Origin: Treponema zioleckii
GTDB lineage: Bacteria > Spirochaetota > Spirochaetia > Treponematales > Treponemataceae
Assembly (NCBI RefSeq): GCF_014737315.1
Contig: NZ_JPUF01000037.1
Span: 1-42,764 of the forward strand
Length of the DNA: 42,764 nt
Reading direction: 5' to 3'
The first letter of the stretch is position 1. Each line of letters opens with the position of its first letter. The position numbers and the translations under genes were made by a program. The notes under the pieces were generated by a model that saw only the letters and a program-made list of their open reading frames with translations, ran no database searches and was not told the origin of the DNA. Of the stretch, positions 34,741-42,438 are shown in pieces.

Positions 34741-35025
34741 CTACTCATTTTCTGACAGGTCTTTCCATAGTGGGTTCTGACTCTCTATTAAAGTATTTTT
34801 CTTTTTACGACTCCATTTTTTCAACTGCTTTTCACGCAAAATTGCAGCGTTTATATCATGGCAATTTTCAAAGTAAACAAGTTTATGAACGTGATAGTTT
34901 TTTGTAAATCCTTCTATTTGCCCTGACTTATGTTCTGCAATTCTCCGTTTTAAATCATTTGTCACTCCTATATAAACCGTCGAATTGGAATCACAGGCAA
35001 GAATATACACATAGTAATCGTTCAT
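34741..35025 (-). CDS. GIY-YIG nuclease family protein, embedded in repeats
   Basis: 94 aa, a complete single-domain GIY-YIG protein of the UPF0213/YhbQ type. The motif is seen as YYVYILAC...STVYIGVTNDLKRRIAEHK, with the catalytic-type Tyr and Arg, and later YFENCHDINAAILREKQLKKWSRKKK with the conserved Glu. GAGGAAG precedes the ATG. Both ends of the gene abut copies of the dispersed repeat: the stop codon lies in 'gatgtctac', and 13 bp upstream of the start the repeat resumes at 'agatgtctcgactgcgctcg'. In intact repeat copies these two edges flank a ~45-bp spacer, so the gene stands where the spacer should be. It may have inserted there or travel with the repeat. Family members are DNA nucleases of unclear role. 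Confidence 0.88.
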   Translation of the reverse strand: MNDYYVYILACDSNSTVYIGVTNDLKRRIAEHKSGQIEGFTKNYHVHKLVYFENCHDINAAILREKQLKKWSRKKKNTLIESQNPLWKDLSENE

Positions 35026-35045
35026 TTTCTTTCTTCCTCGTTTTT

Positions 35046-35280
35046 AGATGTCTCGACTGCGCTCGACATGACAGAGCATTGCGCTCAGCATGACAAAGCT
35101 TGCGCTTGATATGACAAAGCATTGCGCTCGACATGACAAAGCTTGTGCTTGACATGATTGGGGACTTCTCTCGCATGACGGAATAGTTGGCCAAGCAATG
35201 CACGGCGAGCCTCGGAATCCCTTTTTTTTATGTCACATCGAGCGAAGTCGAGATGTCTACAATATGGTAGATTTCTCCAC
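35046..35280. repeat. Dispersed modular repeat field, right of the GIY-YIG gene
   Basis: It resumes with agatgtctcgactgcgctcgacatgac, then about four 21-22-bp tandem units, then 'gattggggacttctctcgcatgacggaatagttgg', 'gagcctcggaatccc' and 'cgagcgaagtcgagatgtctac'. A ttcggtcggccgaa hairpin at 35286-35299 is the last feature before pyrE. Frames in it on the minus strand are repeat-derived. Confidence 0.83.
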
Positions 35281-35324
35281 TTTCTTCGGTCGGCCGAAAT
35301 GAGCGTTTTTTTTGAACGGTTTTA

Positions 35325-36011
35325 TTACTTTGCGCCGTATTGTTTGTAGTACGCATCGATTTGCGTCTTTATTTCGTCGGTGATAATTTTTTTGTCACCG
35401 TTCGTGTAAAGCGCGTCGATTACGTCGCTCATTGAAACAATCGCTTTTGCCGGAAAACCGTATTTCTCAGAAATCACGTCGAGAGCGGCTTTGTTCGTGT
35501 CCGGTGCTTTTTCCATGCGGTTAAGCGATACAATTTCGCCCACAATTTTAATTCCGCCCGGAACAGTTTCCTGCGCCTTGATTTTTGGGTAAGTTTCTTC
35601 GATTGATTTTCCAGAAGTCGTTACGTCTTCAATAATTACAACTCGGTCTCCGTCCTTGATGTTGTAACCCAAAAGTCCGCCTTTATCAGCACCGTGGTCT
35701 TTGGCCTCTTTGCGGTCGCTGCAATATTTTACCTCTTTGCCGTAAAGTTCTGAGTAGGCCACAGCCGTTACGACCGCCAGCGGAATTCCTTTGTAAGCCG
35801 GCCCGAAGAAAACGTCAAAATCATCGCCAAAGTTGTCGTGAATTGCCTGCGCATAGAATTTTCCGAGCCTAAAAAGCTGACTTCCCGTAACGTAAGCTCC
35901 CGCGTTCATAAAAAAAGGCGACTGCCGACCGCTTTTGAGCGTGAATGAACCGAATTTAAGAACTTCACATTCAACCATAAAATCAATGAATTCTTTCTTG
36001 TATTGTTCCAT
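35325..36011 (-). CDS. pyrE: Orotate phosphoribosyltransferase
   Basis: 228 aa. It joins orotate to PRPP to give orotidine 5'-phosphate in pyrimidine synthesis. The PRPP-binding motif VVIIEDVTTSGKS is at about 124-136. The substrate-binding start GSFTLKSGRQSPFFMNAG and the FFGPAYKGIPLA segment are characteristic of PyrE. I start at ATG 36011 (MEQYKKEFID); a TTG four codons earlier is part of the weak GGGGG ribosome region. A TATAAT-like box lies at 36037-36042 on the minus strand, about 25 bp before the start. It is a single gene, divergent from the gene at 36171. Confidence 0.95.
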   Translation of the reverse strand: MEQYKKEFIDFMVECEVLKFGSFTLKSGRQSPFFMNAGAYVTGSQLFRLGKFYAQAIHDNFGDDFDVFFGPAYKGIPLAVVTAVAYSELYGKEVKYCSDRKEAKDHGADKGGLLGYNIKDGDRVVIIEDVTTSGKSIEETYPKIKAQETVPGGIKIVGEIVSLNRMEKAPDTNKAALDVISEKYGFPAKAIVSMSDVIDALYTNGDKKIITDEIKTQIDAYYKQYGAK

Positions 36012-36119
36012 AAAAACCCCCAAAAAGATTTGTAAAATTATAGAAGAATTTCACAGTTTCTGCATTACATTTTTGCCCCACCGTTTCTAAAACAAATTTA
36101 CAAACCCTTTACAGATTCT

Positions 36120-36147
36120 TTGAATTCAAATTAAAAAGAGTTATAAT
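36120..36147 (+). promoter_or_regulatory. Candidate promoter (TTGAAT-16-TATAAT) of the 36171 operon
   Basis: TTGAAT at 36120-36125 and TATAAT at 36142-36147 are 16 bp apart. The TTGGAG ribosome site at 36156-36161 and ATG at 36171 fit a short conventional leader. Confidence 0.5.
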
Positions 36148-36170
36148 TAAAGATATTGGAGTTTTTAAAC

Positions 36171-38549
36171 ATGAAAAAGTTTGTGCTTTTTGTTTTATCG
36201 TTGCTATTATTTTGGAATGCTTTTTCGGAAGACTATCGGAAAAGTCGCGTACTCGTTTTTGTTGATTCAGAAAACCTTCGTGATGAGGAAAAATCCTGGC
36301 TTCCGAATTCTGTAAAAGACAAACTTGAATCAAATCTTCGACTTTACGCAGATTTTGTAATCGTCAATTCTTCGAACGAAAAAACGATGCGAGAATTGCA
36401 ACGAAAATCTGAATCTGCGGCTTACGACCAAGACACCGCAATCGAAATGGGAAAGCAAATTAACGCTCAGTATTGTGCATTTACCACTGTTCGCCGAAAC
36501 GGAAGCAAATATCAAATTTCAGTTTCGTTTACCGATTTGACGACCGGCGAAAATATCTTCCCTTGTTTGGCAGAGCCTAGAAAAAATGTTGACAGCTTGT
36601 ATTCCGGTGCGGACAGTGCTATTGACGAAGTGACCTTAAAACTTTGCGACAAATTCGACATTCCGCTTTCAAGTTCCCAAAGATTTGTTCTGAAAAACGG
36701 CGAGCGGGATCTTGGCGTTGATGAGCAGATTGCATTGAATCAAAAAGAGGCGGATGCTTTTACCGAACTTCTTTCTGAATACGACAAAGAAATCAAACTT
36801 ATGACCGTTTCCACGGATTCTGATGCTGGTGTTCAGCTTTCTTCATTGGAGGCACAGCGCGCGCTCTATCAAGAAAAACTTGCGGCTGCGCAAAAAGAAA
36901 GCGAACGACTGAAGGAAGAGGCTCAAAAACGCGCACAGGACGCACGTGACGAGCAGGAGCGAAGTGCCGCGTCGATAAAAAAGCGAAATGAACTTGCGGA
37001 AAAAGCGTCCAAAAAGGCTGCCGAAGTTCGTAGCAAACGGCTTGAGCATGAATCAATCATCAATCAGATTAAAATCATTGAAAGCAAAAAGAAGGCTTTG
37101 CTTGAAATTCGCGAAAGTATAAGCGAACGTGCCGCAGAAATAAACAGTGCCGCGAATGCCCGTTATCAAGAAAAGCGTGCCGAAATCGAGAACGCTCCGT
37201 ACAGAGCTGTAGAACTTGATGTTGCTGGAAATCCTACTTCTCAGGCAAAACTTGAACGCGCAAATCAGCTTGAAAGTGAGCTTGCAAAAATCAATGCGGA
37301 CACAGAAAAAGAAATCGAGAATCTTCGGAATGCGACTGCGACTCACGACACAAACTTAAAAGTTGAAATTCGAAACAATCTGGAACTTCTAAAAACAAAA
37401 CATACAGCTTCTTCGCTTAGTGATGAAATCAAAATTTCGGTTGGTTCTTACGACGGAATTTCTGGCTCATGGCTTGCGTATGCGTATTTTTATTCCGACG
37501 GAATTCTTCTTACTCAGGAATCTTTTAAAATCAAATATACTGAGCTGACGGGGCTTTCAATTCCTTCTCCAAAAGACGACAAAGCTTACACGACGTATGC
37601 CGATAACGTTGATTCGTATACGAGTTTGTTCAACCGCGGAGAGCCGATTATAACTTGTGAACTTGATTATACTGTTGAGCCTGTTGCGAATGCAGTTTCG
37701 ACTTACAAATTCAATTTTTCGTCTCTGCGAGTTTCTAATACAATCAAGAACAAGCAGATGTTCTCACAGACTCCTTCAATAAGGTCAAGAAATTTTGAGA
37801 CTTCGCCAAAATATGACATCAGCGCGCCTCTTATGGTTATTGCCGAAAGAATTCCTTCTGACAAGGAGCTTGAAGAGCAGCGCAAGGCTGAAGAAAAAGC
37901 TGCTGCAAAAACTGAGCTAAAAAATCAGCGACTCGCCGAGCAGCAGCGTCTTGCCGAAGAGCGGGCAGCTCTTGAAGAGCAAAAGGCTTTTGAAGCCGAG
38001 CAGAAACGAATTGCAAAAGCCGAAGCAAAATACAAACGGCTTTATCCTTATGACCAGCAGACCGGCGGTGGCGGAGCCGGTGGATTTAGAATCGGTGGAG
38101 GAGCGAGCCTTGACGGTATGCCGACCATTGAATGCGATATTCGTGCGGCTATCACTCCGTATGTGTTCTATTATTGGCAGCTTGTTGGCGGTCTTCCGAC
38201 TTCTGAAATGACTGACAAGGTTACTAACTGGCCAATGTATCTTTCTTCGATTATGGGATTTGGCATTAACAAGCGTTTGTTTGGCTATTATCCGATGAAT
38301 CTTTACGGCCTTGCAGGTGTTGGCGTGGCATTTTTCTCGCCAATCGGCGGATACAATTCACTTGACACTTATGCCGATATTGCAAGTTATTGTGTTTTGC
38401 GTGTTGCAGGTGGTCTTGATATTCCTCTTGGCGATTCTATTGCGCTTTATGGTCAGTACAATTATGACTATTTGCTTGACCTTGAGCCAAAACGAAGCCT
38501 TGTGTTCGGAATCGCATTTACGTCGCTTCGTATGTATAACGAGCAGTAA
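36171..38549 (+). CDS. Large exported coiled-coil protein with CsgG/TolB-like start and barrel-like C-terminus
   Basis: 792 aa from ATG 36171, chosen over an upstream TTG because TTGGAG precedes it. Signal peptide MKKFVLFVLSLLLFWNAFS (cleavage near 19-20). Residues ~22-185 resemble the periplasmic CsgG/TolB N-terminal fold (SRVLVFVDSENL..., NAQYCAFTTVRRNGSKYQISVSFTDLTTGENIF). Residues ~229-400 and ~562-622 are long Ala/Glu/Lys coiled coils. A Gly-rich hinge (TGGGGAGGFRIGGG, ~630-645) leads to a ~145-residue aromatic, glycine-rich end (YYPMNLYGLAGVGVAFFSP..., LVFGIAFTSLRMYNEQ) that may be a small outer-membrane barrel. It could span periplasm to outer membrane. Not a family I can name. A small lipoprotein gene follows 26 bp downstream. 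Confidence 0.75.
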   Translation: MKKFVLFVLSLLLFWNAFSEDYRKSRVLVFVDSENLRDEEKSWLPNSVKDKLESNLRLYADFVIVNSSNEKTMRELQRKSESAAYDQDTAIEMGKQINAQYCAFTTVRRNGSKYQISVSFTDLTTGENIFPCLAEPRKNVDSLYSGADSAIDEVTLKLCDKFDIPLSSSQRFVLKNGERDLGVDEQIALNQKEADAFTELLSEYDKEIKLMTVSTDSDAGVQLSSLEAQRALYQEKLAAAQKESERLKEEAQKRAQDARDEQERSAASIKKRNELAEKASKKAAEVRSKRLEHESIINQIKIIESKKKALLEIRESISERAAEINSAANARYQEKRAEIENAPYRAVELDVAGNPTSQAKLERANQLESELAKINADTEKEIENLRNATATHDTNLKVEIRNNLELLKTKHTASSLSDEIKISVGSYDGISGSWLAYAYFYSDGILLTQESFKIKYTELTGLSIPSPKDDKAYTTYADNVDSYTSLFNRGEPIITCELDYTVEPVANAVSTYKFNFSSLRVSNTIKNKQMFSQTPSIRSRNFETSPKYDISAPLMVIAERIPSDKELEEQRKAEEKAAAKTELKNQRLAEQQRLAEERAALEEQKAFEAEQKRIAKAEAKYKRLYPYDQQTGGGGAGGFRIGGGASLDGMPTIECDIRAAITPYVFYYWQLVGGLPTSEMTDKVTNWPMYLSSIMGFGINKRLFGYYPMNLYGLAGVGVAFFSPIGGYNSLDTYADIASYCVLRVAGGLDIPLGDSIALYGQYNYDYLLDLEPKRSLVFGIAFTSLRMYNEQ

Positions 38550-38575
38550 AGTTCATTAAAAAAGGAGTTTTTACG

Positions 38576-38953
38576 ATGAAAAAATGGGCTTTTGCTTTTT
38601 TAACTTTGCTTTTTGTTTTTGGATTAATTTTTGTTTCTTGCCATGCAGATGTGAATGACATGGTAACGAATGTGAAAGTTACGTATACAAACGGTAACTA
38701 TATTGTTACCTGGGATCCTGTGGACGGAGCGTCAGCATACAAGGTTTACAAAATTACGGAGTCCACTTCAACGTCCACAACGGGCACTTCCACCTCTACG
38801 TCAACGACCTACAACCTTAATCTTTACAGAGTTGTGAACGAAACTTTTTTAACAATCCCAAGAAGTTCTTCTACAGTATATTATGATTATTGCATTGGAG
38901 CTCTTGTTGACGGAAAGGAGACGTTCCTTTCCGAAAAATTCTCTCTCCGATAA
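38576..38953 (+). CDS. Small lipoprotein with Fn3-like domain
   Basis: 125 aa. Lipoprotein signal ending IFVSC (Cys22). Residues ~33-60 have the fibronectin type III beginning (VTNVKVTYTNGNYIVTWDPVDGASAYKVYKI). A Ser/Thr-rich loop (TSTSTTGTSTSTSTT) with a tandem feel interrupts the domain, then TVYYDYCIGALVDGKETF forms the later strands. It is half the usual exposed lipoprotein size and is probably surface or periplasmic. AAAGGAG lies upstream of the ATG. It is likely co-transcribed with the coiled-coil protein. Confidence 0.8.
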   Translation: MKKWAFAFLTLLFVFGLIFVSCHADVNDMVTNVKVTYTNGNYIVTWDPVDGASAYKVYKITESTSTSTTGTSTSTSTTYNLNLYRVVNETFLTIPRSSSTVYYDYCIGALVDGKETFLSEKFSLR

Positions 38954-38982
38954 ATCGAGAGCTTGGCAAAAAACTGCAAAGC

Positions 38983-39012
38983 TACGGTGGTTGATCTTGT
39001 CGAAACCACCGT
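38983..39012. repeat. Hairpin repeat cggtggttgat...aaccaccg (inverse of 19952)
   Basis: Perfect cggtggtt/aaccaccg arms around gatcttgtcg. Read on the other strand, it matches the 19952-19980 unit. A ccccgaaacaaattcgggg hairpin follows at 39075-39093, also a family seen at 263 and 40803. Confidence 0.65.
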
Positions 39013-39134
39013 ATATGGCGGATACGGTCATGCCGAAGTTATTTCGGTATTTACACTGCATTTGATGCCAAGCCCCCGAAACAAATTCGGGGTGACATTG
39101 CAATTTCGAGTTTTTGGACTGTCTGGGGGAAAAC

Positions 39135-40418
39135 TTATCGGATTATTTCGTTTTCACCAATGCTGATTCCGTTTTTGCCGTTTTGTTTTACTTTGTAAAC
39201 TGATTTTGCCGCAACGTCAAAAAGCGCTTCGTAAGTTTTTCCGTGCTTTGGAGTTGTCGCAATACCGATGCTTGCACTTATTTTGGTTTGTTCAACACCA
39301 ATAAGAACATTCGAAGCCGCTTCAAGAATACGCTTTGCTTTTTGAAGCGCAATTTCTTCTCCTGGAAGTCCGCCTAAAAATACCACGAATTCATCGCCGG
39401 CAAATCGGCCAACAACATCGCTCGGTCTGAACAAGCGTTTTAAAACTTCGCTAAAATCATGCAAAACCGCATCTCCGAGCTGTGAGCCTAATTTGTCGTT
39501 TACGCCCTTAAAATAGTCAAGATTTATAATCATGAGCGCAGAAAAAACATTGTCGCCAATGCCAGCCAGCTGTCTGCGACATAATTTTTCTATGCTAGCC
39601 CGGTTCAAAAGACCTGTCATCTGGTCAAGTTCCGTGTCTTTTCGGCAATTGATTCTGGAATCTCGGATTTTATTCACGGCGGCAACTAATTTTTCCAATT
39701 CTTCGTCATCGAGTTTTGAAATAGTGTCAATATTGATTTGGCCCTGTTCAAGCTGTTTTTTTAGAATCGTGTAGTCAATGATTCTTTTTGTTTTGTTTTC
39801 AAAAATCCAGGTTGCCATGACCGCGACTCCTAGAGCTAAGACGATTCCGAGAATCAAAGCCACGGTCGCTTCGCTAAAAATGTCGTTTCTTATAAGCTTG
39901 TACGGTCTGAGCGTAATGATTCCCCAGCCTGTGGCATTGTTCTGTGAGCACGTGGCAAGAAATTTCTCTCCGTCAATCGACAAATCAACGTTTCCGCTGT
40001 TTCCCGAAAGCGCCTTCATTGCGGCAGCATTTTTCTCTGTGCCTTGAAAAGTTGATTTTAGAAAATCCGAACCTGCGAGAAGTTTTGCGTTTGTGTCGAT
40101 TACAAACACTCTGCTGTCGTTTGTTGAAAGATTCGAAACTAAAATATTCAATGAATCTAGTTTTATTGCATAGCTGTTTTTATCGGATTCCGAAAAGTTT
40201 TGCTCAAAATGGTTATTGATGTATTCGTTTACTGTGGAATTCTTAAAGAGTCCGCTATTTTTTGCCAGATCAAGAATTCTGTAATGCGTTCCAATTACAT
40301 GAAATGCAATAAAAATAATTAGTGGAATCAATAAAAGTGAAAATTGTAGAAGAAAAAACTTGTTTCGGTTGTCATTGAGTTTTTTCGTAATTGAATTTGT
40401 TGAAGATGATTGTTTCAT
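39135..40418 (-). CDS. Membrane diguanylate cyclase (GGDEF)
   Basis: 427 aa. TM1 ~21-43, an extracytoplasmic sensor domain ~45-180 of the single-Cache kind (TNDSRVFVIDTNAKLLAGSDF, TGWGIITLRPYKL), TM2 ~184-206, a short linker and a C-terminal GGDEF domain (~262-422). The active loop reads AGDEF at 340-344 in VVGRFAGDEFVVFLGG; the first-position Ala is tolerated in active enzymes. An inhibitory I-site RxxD (R331-P-S-D334) lies five residues before it. The enzyme makes c-di-GMP from GTP in response to an external ligand. A TATAAT box ends only 6 nt before the ATG and no ribosome site is present. No effector gene is nearby. Confidence 0.93.
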   Translation of the reverse strand: MKQSSSTNSITKKLNDNRNKFFLLQFSLLLIPLIIFIAFHVIGTHYRILDLAKNSGLFKNSTVNEYINNHFEQNFSESDKNSYAIKLDSLNILVSNLSTNDSRVFVIDTNAKLLAGSDFLKSTFQGTEKNAAAMKALSGNSGNVDLSIDGEKFLATCSQNNATGWGIITLRPYKLIRNDIFSEATVALILGIVLALGVAVMATWIFENKTKRIIDYTILKKQLEQGQINIDTISKLDDEELEKLVAAVNKIRDSRINCRKDTELDQMTGLLNRASIEKLCRRQLAGIGDNVFSALMIINLDYFKGVNDKLGSQLGDAVLHDFSEVLKRLFRPSDVVGRFAGDEFVVFLGGLPGEEIALQKAKRILEAASNVLIGVEQTKISASIGIATTPKHGKTYEALFDVAAKSVYKVKQNGKNGISIGENEIIR

Positions 40419-40424
40419 GCGAGG

Positions 40425-40430
40425 ATTATA
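40425..40430 (-). promoter_or_regulatory. Candidate -10 box (TATAAT) of the GGDEF gene, leaderless type
   Basis: On the minus strand TATAAT is followed by 6 nt and the ATG at 40418. No good -35 is seen at 16-18 bp, so this is weaker than the other promoter calls. Confidence 0.35.
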
Positions 40431-40496
40431 GCCGAAGACGCTTTTTAAGACTATAAAAAGTTTTATAAAAATTCGACTATAATCCTGAAAGAAAAA

Positions 40497-40830
40497 AAGT
40501 CATTCCGGACTAGTCTCGGAATTCCCTTTTTTTTATCACCACGAGCCTCGGAATCCCCCTTTTTGCCACCACTAGTCTCGGAATCCCTTTTTGTCACCTC
40601 GAGCGAAGTCGAGAGGTCTACAATCAGTGGATTTCTCCAGTCTGTTTGCATCGGTAAAAGCAGATGTCTCGACTGCGCTCGACATGACAGAACTATATGC
40701 CCGACATGACAGACTATATGCTCATGCTGAACTGGTGAGGCAATGCAATGCTGTTGCTTTGCGGTAAAGTAGCCGGGATTGTTGCTGATGGGACGCAAGA
40801 GACCCCGAAACTAGTTCGGGGTGACTCTTC
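40497..40830. repeat. Dispersed modular repeat field
   Basis: No gene. It contains three variants of 'gagcctcggaatccc...tttgtcacc', the hairpin 'cctcgagcgaagtcgag', the spacer 'caatcagtggatttctccag...gcatcggtaaaagc' and 'agatgtctcgactgcgctcgacatgac'. A ccccgaaactagttcgggg hairpin lies at 40803-40821. This is one of the intact copies used to define what the GIY-YIG gene replaces. Confidence 0.82.
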
Positions 40831-40847
40831 AAAATGTGGAAAATGGC

Positions 40848-42239
40848 TTAATTGACCAAGATGATGTCATCATCTGTCGTTCCTGTGTCGGTACCCCTAA
40901 CACTTACAGTGCCCTCTTCATAATAAATGCTCTTTCCGCTTGTGCCTTCGTTGTTTTTAATTGAGCCACCGGTCATAGTGAATGTTCCCATTCTTGCATT
41001 TACACCAGCACCTTTGGTTGCACTATTATAGCTTATTTCGCCACCGGTCATAGTGAAGGTAGCTTGATTACGGCAGCCACCGCCATATCCATTTGTTCCA
41101 TAGTATATATTGTGGCTTACTTTGCCCCCCGAAAGCTCAAATTCACCACTTTCATCATTTAATATACCAACGCCAAAACCTGAATGACCGTTATAGCTGA
41201 CATTTCCGCTTGCCATTTTGACTGTTCCCTTGTTATAAATGCCAGCACCGTCACAGCCGTAATTGTAGCAACTTCCTCCAGTCAGTGTTTTTACCGTATT
41301 TTCATCTGAATACCCAAGATAGGCTTTTGCATTTTCAGCATTGTAAAGTCCTGCTCCTCCGCTTGTCGCAGAGTTTGAATATTCTTCACTTGTTGCAGCT
41401 TCTGTCGCACTGGCATCACCGATAGCAGCAGAATCGTACATAAATAACGTTCCTTCGTTGTATACTCCGCCACCAAGTTTTGCACTGTTGCCTGCAACAA
41501 CCGCACCGTCGGCGAGCGTAACGGTTGCACTTTCCCCAATCGAAATGCCACCGCCATTACCGCTTTCGTTTTTTCCGCCAGTAATTGTAAGATTCTTGAT
41601 TGTAACAGGAACGCTCGTATTAATCGTTAGCGTCGTTCCCGCCTCGTTGCCGTTCAGTTTGCAAGTGCTGTTGTCGTTTCCCTCAAGCGTAATCGACTTC
41701 GCAGAAATTTCTCCCGAAATCGACTGTGTGCCGCTAAGTTCTCCGCTAATGTGAATTTCGTAATACAATTCAGCATCAGATATAAACTCCGTAGCCTTTA
41801 ACAGCGAGGCAAAAGGTTTTTCTTCCGTACCATCGCCAGATTCGTCATCTCCACTTGAAGAAACATAATATCGTATAAACAAAGCTTTCAGTTTTACCGA
41901 AACTTCGCTCGTCTCACCGTCCTTTACAGTTGTCTGAGCTTCGCCATAAGCAACTTTTGTTTCGCCAAAAAAGCCCGAAACGGTCAGGTCATAAACATCT
42001 TCTTCAAGACTTTTGAACTCCACAGAATCACCCGGCTTTGCAGTTTTTTTCTCGCTGTAGCCCGTTCCCTCGCCAAGAAGCGAAATTTCAAATTTCTCAA
42101 TGTCGCCAGAGGAAAGTGCAGCTCTTGCGCTACCAGGCAATGTAAGAACAAGGGAGGAAGAAGATTTTTCAATGTCTGAACAGGAATTAAAAAAGAAAAG
42201 AGAAAAAATTAAACCGAGCAAAAAGCACTGTCGCTTCAT
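40848..42239 (-). CDS. Beta-helix repeat lipoprotein
   Basis: 463 aa from ATG 42239, chosen because GGAGGTGCAAT precedes it. Longer frames run through the leader. Lipoprotein signal with Cys20 (FFFNSC). Residues ~30-140 include a beta-rich, possibly carbohydrate-binding part. The next section has the motif YYVSSSGDDESGDGTEEKPFA that starts many right-handed beta-helices, followed by repeated coils such as TFTMTGGEISYNSA..GAGV and NEGTLFMYDSAAIGD. These resemble the GGxxxN/GGG beta-helix coils of polymorphic surface proteins. No pectate-lyase active-site motif is visible, so it is probably an adhesin or a binding protein. Regulation may involve the structured leader at 42240-42350. Confidence 0.8.
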   Translation of the reverse strand: MKRQCFLLGLIFSLFFFNSCSDIEKSSSSLVLTLPGSARAALSSGDIEKFEISLLGEGTGYSEKKTAKPGDSVEFKSLEEDVYDLTVSGFFGETKVAYGEAQTTVKDGETSEVSVKLKALFIRYYVSSSGDDESGDGTEEKPFASLLKATEFISDAELYYEIHISGELSGTQSISGEISAKSITLEGNDNSTCKLNGNEAGTTLTINTSVPVTIKNLTITGGKNESGNGGGISIGESATVTLADGAVVAGNSAKLGGGVYNEGTLFMYDSAAIGDASATEAATSEEYSNSATSGGAGLYNAENAKAYLGYSDENTVKTLTGGSCYNYGCDGAGIYNKGTVKMASGNVSYNGHSGFGVGILNDESGEFELSGGKVSHNIYYGTNGYGGGCRNQATFTMTGGEISYNSATKGAGVNARMGTFTMTGGSIKNNEGTSGKSIYYEEGTVSVRGTDTGTTDDDIILVN

Positions 42240-42350
42240 ATTGCACCTCCGATCACGGTATACGGGGAGACGGTAATTTTTTTTCTGCCCCCCCGTGCAA
42301 ATGTATAGAGATTTTGTAAGATTTCTGTAAAAAATCTTAAACTTTTTGCG
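42240..42350 (-). promoter_or_regulatory. Structured 5' leader that may mask the ribosome site
   Basis: Read on the minus strand, ttgcac (42300-42295) can pair with gtgcaa (42246-42241), whose first G is the last G of the GGAGG ribosome site. A second pairing, acgggg (42296-42291) with ccccgt (42267-42262), overlaps the first by two bases, so the two may exclude or stack on each other. Long G- and C-runs lie in the loops. It matches no riboswitch I know by sequence. Confidence 0.45.
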
Positions 42351-42357
42351 ATAACAA

Positions 42358-42386
42358 AGTATAACTTGGAAATTTCTGAAAGACAA
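42358..42386 (-). promoter_or_regulatory. Candidate promoter (TTGTCT-17-TATACT) of the beta-helix lipoprotein
   Basis: On the minus strand TTGTCT (42386-42381) and TATACT (42363-42358) are 17 bp apart. A start near 42351 would give a ~110-nt leader containing the structure listed at 42240-42350. Confidence 0.5.
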
Positions 42387-42438
42387 GGAAAATTGCACAG
42401 AAAAACAAAAGGCTAGTACAACGAACAATAATTAACCG

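Noticed and set aside
34293-34748. Minus-strand open frame of 151 codons
   Set aside because: It runs entirely through the repeat field, is rich in 'CQAQ/VMSS' repeats read from tandem units and has no ribosome site. The same holds for frames at 34991-35203, 40463-40798 and 42476-42670.
42240-42350. c-di-GMP or preQ1 riboswitch in the leader of the beta-helix lipoprotein
   Set aside because: The conserved loop and core sequences of those classes were not found; only simple overlapping stems are visible.
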